Below are positions 58,662-64,000 of a DNA stretch of 64,000 nucleotides, one piece after another (the first letter of the stretch is position 1; the number at the start of each line of letters is the position of its first letter). The position numbers were made by a program, and so were the translations under genes. Source of the DNA: Terana coerulea (Eukaryota > Basidiomycota > Agaricomycetes > Polyporales > Phanerochaetaceae); the NCBI GenBank assembly GCA_024811115.1, contig JAKOGH010000097.1, positions 1-64,000 of the forward strand, read 5' to 3'. The notes under the pieces were generated by a model that saw only the letters and a list, made by a program, of their open reading frames with translations, had not been told where the DNA came from and did no database searches.

Positions 58662-59992
58662 TTAGTAGGGCACCTCGTTGAAGAGTTTCGATATACTCTC
58701 TCCATTGTGACTCCTACGAATAACCTCTGCAAGTACGTTCCCAATGTCTATTACCTCGATCTTGGGACAGTTCGCGGCGTTCTCGTCTTGAGGAAGGGTA
58801 TTCGTGACGACCAGCTTCTCGAGGGTGCTTTCTGAAATCGTCTTCAGCGCATTTCCACTCAGGATACCATGTGTGACCAAGCCGAAGACCCTGCATGCGC
58901 CTGCCTCGGAGAGATGGGACGCAGCAAGACATAGCGTCCCACAAGTGTCGGCCATGTCGTCCACGAGGATAGCGACTTTGTCTCGTACATGTCCGACAAG
59001 GATCATACGTGAAACCTCATTCGCTTTCTTGCGCTCCTTGTGGAAGAGAGCGAAATCGACGCCTAACCGGTCAGCAATCGATGTAGCCCTGAGACAGCAT
59101 ATGTTAGAGGCAGTACGGGCTAGGCGAGACCATGGGCCTGATATTCACCTCTTCGCGCCTCCTGCATCGGGTGAAACAATGACCACGTTCGAGAGGTCGA
59201 AATTATTACGGATCCACAGAATGGCTGATGGTTCCGCGTACAGCTAAGGGTGAGGGAACAGTGAGTCAAGTGATCGAACGACAGAAAAGGACAGCCGTCA
59301 CGACTCACACTGCATAGACGACAAGCATAAGTGTCTGCCTTGAAGCAATGTTATGGAGACACGCACTTGTCTACTGGAACGTCGAAGAAGCCTTGTATTT
59401 GAGATGCATGCAAGTCCAGAGTCTAGCCATGCCAAGAGGGTGAGACGAGAAAAGTCGGAAGGTAGTCAAAGAAGTCAAGACTCACAATGACATGATCACA
59501 CCCTGACTTTTGCAGCATGTTTGCCACTAGCTTGGCGGTAATCGGGGCACGGCTCTTGTCCTTCTTGTCTTGCCGTGCGTAGGGGAAGAGGGGAACAACA
59601 GCCGTTATCCTCTTCGCGCTTGCAATCTTGCATGCGTGGATCATAATGCAGAGCTCCATGAGCGAGGTGTTGACCTGCCCGCAGCCGGTGTTGATGATGT
59701 AGACGTCGTCTTCTCGCACCGACTCCACGATGCGTACGTTGCTCTCGCCAATCCCGCTTTTCGCCACGTCCGCGCGGCCGAGTGGTATACCAAGCCTGGA
59801 GCAAGAAGGGTTGATATATCTGAGGAATAGGAGAGGACGGCCGGCTTGCTGCGCCCGTACCTTCGAGCAACCCCCTCTGCAAGCTCAGGATGGCTAGTGC
59901 CTGTAATGTCCCATCTATCCGTTAGGTGTTGTCTGCGGCGAAAGAGGATGACACTCGCCAGAGAATATCTTGATTCCGTTTCCAGTAAACAT
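58662..59992 (-). CDS. PRS: Ribose-phosphate pyrophosphokinase (PRPP synthetase)
   Basis: The enzyme makes phosphoribosyl pyrophosphate for nucleotide, histidine and tryptophan synthesis. ATG 59992 starts [12 protein letters not shown], spliced to [13 protein letters not shown] and [20 protein letters not shown]. Then follow [40 protein letters not shown] and [19 protein letters not shown], with the [17 protein letters not shown] motif, [20 protein letters not shown] and the PRPP-binding loop [15 protein letters not shown]. The end is FNEVPY at 58662. All catalytic motifs are intact. Intron 1 has a GC donor (G|GCGAGT...ACAG), because the only GT nearby gives a stop. Five introns are present. 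Fungi have several PRS paralogues, and I cannot say which this is. Confidence 0.95.
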
Positions 59993-60885
59993 GTTGGGAG
60001 AATGGTTCCAACCAGTCGCCTTGTCAAGTTTCGTTGGAGACACGGCAGGTGGATGCAGAATAGAGGTTTTACACGCCCGCGGGACGCTGGCGGCAAACGA
60101 GCTTTTGGCCACGTGGCCCGTCAAATACATTTAGGCGCCTTCGTCATGATCTGCCTCCTCCCTTTCAAGTCACCCCGGTCCTCGGACTTTTCTCTCTAAT
60201 CTGCTTCTTTCTCTAACCTGCATTTGCGACGCATAATGTACCGATATAGAATAGAAAGGCAGGATTCATCTGCTGCACACAATACGAACCGATAACACCG
60301 CATTCGGAGCGCTTTCCACGTCGAGTGATCATCAAGCGCAAGAGTAGCGAGCGAGAACGCTAAGATGGCTACTGGACCCACCAACTTCGCAGCTGCTTTC
60401 CTTCTGCGGAGATCAGTTTCGTTGGTTTTCTTCAGCATTGACAGCGGCGACCGGCCTGCCACAGAATAATGTATGCTTAAGATCGCAAAGAGAAGGTAAG
60501 ACCGCAGGACACACTATAGAGTACTGTTATATACATGTTAATAACCGCCGAGGCTCCCCTAACAGATCCCCCTGTGCACGTCTAATCGGTTTCGGACGTG
60601 ATTTCATTCCGAAATATGAGGACGCAATTTTCTACCACCAGAAACTTCGTGGAATATTGCATAAACCGACGAGACTGGTGAACTGTTGACAAATGACATT
60701 TAGCGAAATATTCGATAGTAAGAAATATGACGTACAAATGAGAGCCGTGCGAACTTCGAAGTACGCAGCTCAAGCTCACTCAAAGTTTGACCACTCGCGC
60801 AAACAGCAGCAGCATTTTTGTTGGATTCCACGCCAGCACGAGGCTCAGCACAGCTATCCTGAGAGGATCGTGCTAGAGCATAGCA
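59993..60885. other. Intergenic region upstream of PRS
   Basis: The region includes the PRS promoter. A minus-strand frame (60196-60462) contains a hydrophobic stretch (LVGPVAILAFSLATLAL) preceded by basic residues and could be a tiny membrane protein. Nothing else supports it. Confidence 0.35.
60878..60885. repeat. Left target-site duplication of the hAT-like MITE
   Basis: GCATAGCA, identical to 61438-61445, directly abuts the left inverted repeat. Confidence 0.85.
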
Positions 60886-61437
60886 CAGGGGGCAGTATCG
60901 CTAGCGCTGAAATCACCTTGTCGAAGCGCCAGCAGATCAGACGCTCAATATTAGACAAGACCCCAGTTGCAAGGTAACAACGAGATGACTACTTACAGTG
61001 ACTTACCTGTGCAGGTTGGTGCGACGCTGTGAGTTACATATTTGCGAAAACCCCTGAAATCTCTTAGAGCTATGTCAATGTTGATAATCCTAGTTTCGTC
61101 CTCGGAAGGCTTAGTGTATGTACTTCAACGGGGGCTCAGCCAAACGACCACCTGTGCTGGACTTCCAACTGGTTGATGTAAGGGCCTGCGAGCACAAGAA
61201 AATTGCTCTTTATCGAGCCTTATGCAGCAATGGCCATATCTTGCGATCGGCGGGTGTGTAATGGGGTGGCATTGAGAGCAATGGACAAGCAGGCTGTAAT
61301 CTCGTCTGCCAGTGCAAGTGACATTGACGGCAATCAGCATCTTGCCAAATGTGGTGAGCGTCTCTGCGGCGGGACCCCGAGGAGGGGTCACCACCACTAG
61401 ACAAGGTGATTTCAGCGCTAGCGATACTGCCCCCCGG
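60886..61437. mobile_element. Non-autonomous hAT-like MITE with 37-bp terminal inverted repeats
   Basis: The element is 552 bp long. Its ends are 37-bp inverted repeats (60886-60922 and 61401-61437) that differ at one position. They begin CAGGGGGCAGTATCGC and CGGGGGGCAGTATCGC read inwards. The flanks carry a perfect 8-bp direct repeat, GCATAGCA, at 60878-60885 and 61438-61445. An 8-bp target duplication and CAGGG-type ends are hallmarks of the hAT superfamily. The interior has no transposase-like frame, so it would depend on a transposase elsewhere. The perfect duplication suggests a fairly recent insertion. Confidence 0.85.
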
Positions 61438-61445
61438 CATAGCAG
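61438..61445. repeat. Right target-site duplication of the hAT-like MITE
   Basis: GCATAGCA, identical to 60878-60885, directly abuts the right inverted repeat. Confidence 0.85.
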
Positions 61446-62731
61446 CTGGAAGCGAAGTTGACATTGTGGTTGGTTGTCAATACCATCTGAGACAGTCAAT
61501 GAACAATCGGGAGAAGCTCCAAACTCGGAGCTGGAGAGAGTAGGGGCATCCAATTGGCTGACTACGCCGGCTGAGTGCAGCACATAATATAATTTAATGA
61601 ACTGTCTAAGCTTGAAAGGAAGAACATTTGAGTGAATGCGCATAGTGGTGGCGAGACCAGTGGAAGCGAGAAACAAGGACACCTCACTTTCCCACGCCAC
61701 AAAGCTCTCCGGTTCTCCCAAGCGCTCACCGACCCCGCGGCCTACGCCAAGCACCGCTCAGTGGTTGGAGTGGACGAATATTCCAACCTAGTAAGCGAGG
61801 ACATGTCAGCGTTTTTATGACATGCACAGAAAATTAATGCGTTCAAGAATTGATTTACCGTGCGCACAAGCTGAAATCAAGAGGCATGCTGGAAGTGCTT
61901 GATAATCATTCTGGAGTGTGTGATGTTCTCGATACCCATGCATTCTGTAGCTTGGTCCACAATATTTTGTTGATGATTCGGTTCAATCTAAATGTCGAAT
62001 AAAGAGTTATTAGCCAGGATATCAAGGTCAACAAACATGGCAGTCAAGCAAATGGTGTCAGGAATCTCGAGTAGACATGAAGATAATCATATATATTCAT
62101 GTGTCAGGTGATAATGATCATCATTGAAAGAGGGGCACTAATTGGAGTGTAAAAGCGTACTTCACCATTTAATGGACCCACTTCGCTTATAATACTACCA
62201 CCGAGTGTTAGCTTGTGCATAAGCGTACCACTTGAATGAGCGCAGTTTTGCTTCCCATAAATCGAGGTAATGAGCTGTGAGCATCCATCGAGGCTGTAAT
62301 AGCACGCTCACTGTGTTGTCCTTTGTGTATCTATCGCACGACCTCGCTTGGGAGCGTAATGAAGGTAAGGGGGCATTGACCGTGCCATCAGGACATATCC
62401 CGGCATGTGGGGAGGGTGCGTCAAGTTAAAATCAATACGTATTTCGACCAGAGTCGAACTCAGAGGCATGAATGTTGAGGTGGTCGTCGAGGTTCAAGAG
62501 TGTGTGAGAATGCGGGGAAACTGGGGGACTCAGCCAAGGTTCAAGTCACAAGAGCATGGGTCTCCCAGGGATTTTGATCCGTCGCCACATGGGCACTGAT
62601 CCGACTGTAACTGCCAAACCTCTCCAGGCGCTCCGTGAGTCCGTGTCCGCGTCTCGTCCCTCCCTCTGCTTTCCATCTTTCACTGATCCTTCACAGTGAC
62701 TTTCACAGAGCTTCGACCAACGGGTTGAAGT
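61446..62731. other. Gene-poor intergenic region
   Basis: No supportable gene is seen. It is AT-rich around 61830-62290 with short palindromes such as AATGATCATCATT. The right end holds the metaxin promoter. Confidence 0.5.
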
Positions 62732-64000
62732 ATGGCCATCCTACCGCAACCGATTCGCACGCTATTTTCTCATTTTCCTTTGTACACTTACCCCCAACCG
62801 ACTCCCCGTATCATGCCAAACCTGTCGGTACGCCAACACTATGGGTTCACCCGCCTCGGTCTGCTGCCTCCTCAGCGTCACCAGCAAGCACCACATCCGA
62901 CAAGGCGGCCAGTAGCGTTTTGAGCAGTGACGTTGAATGCTTAAAGTGGCAGGCTTACCTCGCGCTGCGTTTCGCCTCTTCGCCTCAAGCAGGTGGCTCG
63001 AGCGTGATGGCAGTGCGGTGGGACGTCTCACCTTCCGGAGCTATCGACGGTCGTCTCCCAAATTTCCACGTTCCTTTCGATGCTGCCAACCCCCTTCTAC
63101 CTGATAAGTCACATAAAGTAGAGGGTGCAGACGAAGGCACACTTCTGCCTGCGCACCAGATCCCGGAGTGGGTGAATAGACATCTGGGAGGAGATGAAGG
63201 AGAGCTGGAGGGTTACAAAGATGTAGAGGCTCGCGATGAGAGCAGAGCATGGGTTGCATTGCTGGAAGGAACTGTACACTCAGCGTTGGTGAGTGGTGGA
63301 TCTATACCTTGCTGTCTTTGTCGTGGCTGAATGTTGTTCGTGTTATTACTATAGGTCGCGTTCAGGACGACTTCATTTTCTCTCCTTGACTCCCTTTCTC
63401 CGGACCCTTCAAAGTCCTCTCTATCTTCCCTTGACCCTCTCGATAACTCTCTCACCGCCGCCAGCCCCGCTATCGGGACTTCTTTCTCTTATTCCTGTGT
63501 ACGGCACGCGTGTAGATCTGGCTGCGCTGGAAGACAAATACAGGGATGCAATAAAAGCGTTGAGCGACAGATTAGGCGATGATCCATGGCTGCTGGGATC
63601 AAGGTACATGCTTTAACACAATGCCTGAGAAATTGAGCCGTGCATTAACATCCAAGCCCCTTCAGGAACCCTACGCCCCTTGACGCACTGCTTTTTGCGT
63701 ACCTTCACGCTGTCCTAAACACGAACTCGCCAGGGCAATGTTCTTAGACACGAAGTATCGCGCCGTGCGAACCTCGTGGCGTACGAAGAGCGCGTCAGGT
63801 CTACCGTTGCGAGTGCGTTTGTGATATACATGAAGCGGGGATGAGGATAGTAGGGTGCGGCAATGGAGCCAAGAACTGGCGAATTGAAAGTGACATGTCC
63901 ATGTGAGCGCTGCGAGCTCCTTACCCCTGCGAAACTAATCGTTGAACCTTGCAATGAACCATGCAGGCCGTCCTCTATAATTCTGAGCCATACCTTGTCG
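62732..64000 (+). CDS. Metaxin/Sam37-like protein, running to the right edge
   Basis: This protein is probably part of the mitochondrial outer-membrane SAM/TOB complex, which inserts beta-barrel proteins. From ATG 62732 it reads MAILPQPIRTLFSHFPLYTY. After one missing C (run 62791-62795) it continues PPTDSPYHAKPVGTPTLWVH, SSDVECLKWQAYLALRFASS and GAIDGRLPNFHVPFDAANPL, then LPAHQIPEWVNRHL. After an intron comes DKYRDAIKALSDRLGDDPWL and, after another, NPTPLDALLFAYLHAVL. This is the thioredoxin/GST-like fold order of metaxins. A further apparent extra base near 63730 precedes RRANLVAYEERVRSTV. The gene may stop at 63844 or, through a GTGATA...GCAG intron, continue past the edge. Confidence 0.7.

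Noticed and set aside
62520..62600. Possible tRNA-like GGTTCAAGTC
   Set aside because: No A box or acceptor stem can be paired. No tRNA gene is supported anywhere in the window.

Overview
The window is nuclear DNA of a filamentous basidiomycete, most likely an agaricomycete. The genes are compact and split by many introns of about 45-65 bp with GT...AG ends. Several families are typical of that group: a DUF6593-like protein, a SAP-kinase of the mushroom TKL type, F-box proteins and a Tad-like LINE. I identify about 20 housekeeping genes, one decayed LINE and one small hAT-like element.

Layout. 0-4.1 kb: a broken non-LTR retrotransposon on the minus strand, cut by the left edge. 4.1-9.6 kb: mitochondrial EF-hand NADH dehydrogenase (+) converging on 2-isopropylmalate synthase (-), whose regulatory module is duplicated. 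10.4-14 kb: a SAP-domain protein kinase (-) with a WNK-like lysine position and a bZIP-type promoter cluster. 14.4-17 kb: an acyl-CoA ligase (-) ending in a peroxisomal signal. 18-19 kb: DUF6593-like protein (+). 19.6-22.3 kb: glutamyl-tRNA synthetase (-), divergent from a metallophosphoesterase (+) at 22.6-23.7 kb. 23.7-28.4 kb: poorly conserved, with one or two unassigned minus-strand genes. 28.5-32.5 kb: SF3b subunit 2 (-) divergent from eIF4A (+). 33.9-34.5 kb: dual-specificity phosphatase (+). 35.1-37.1 kb: Rab GTPase (-) divergent from ATP synthase F1 epsilon (+). 38.3-40.6 kb: CNBP-type zinc-knuckle protein and cytochrome c oxidase subunit IV/5 (both +). 41.4-46.7 kb: proteasome subunit Rpn8 and the clamp-loader subunit Ctf18 (both -). 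47.3-49 kb: an unassigned multispan membrane protein (-). 49.4-51.8 kb: an MFS allantoate-permease-type transporter (+). 52.7-55 kb: F-box protein plus an F-box-like fragment (+). 55.1-58.4 kb: myotubularin (-). 58.7-60 kb: PRPP synthetase (-). 60.9-61.4 kb: a hAT-like MITE. 62.7 kb to the right edge: metaxin/Sam37-like protein (+).

The genes do not form one pathway. They cover mitochondrial respiration and import (NDE, COX IV/5, ATP15, metaxin), translation (GluRS, eIF4A), splicing (SF3b2), protein turnover (Rpn8, F-box), replication (Ctf18), trafficking and phosphoinositides (Rab, myotubularin) and metabolism (LEU4, PRPP synthetase, acyl-CoA ligase). Several head-to-head pairs share promoters of about 310-340 bp.

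Caution: at least ten conserved genes or gene parts are broken by a single-base gain or loss, nearly all in short homopolymers. This looks more like assembly error than pseudogenisation, so such genes are called as genes with the break noted. The signals I rank highest are the WNK-like lysine relocation in the SAP kinase, the duplicated regulatory module in 2-isopropylmalate synthase, the intact hAT-like MITE with its 8-bp target duplication, and the LINE that abuts the NADH dehydrogenase start codon.
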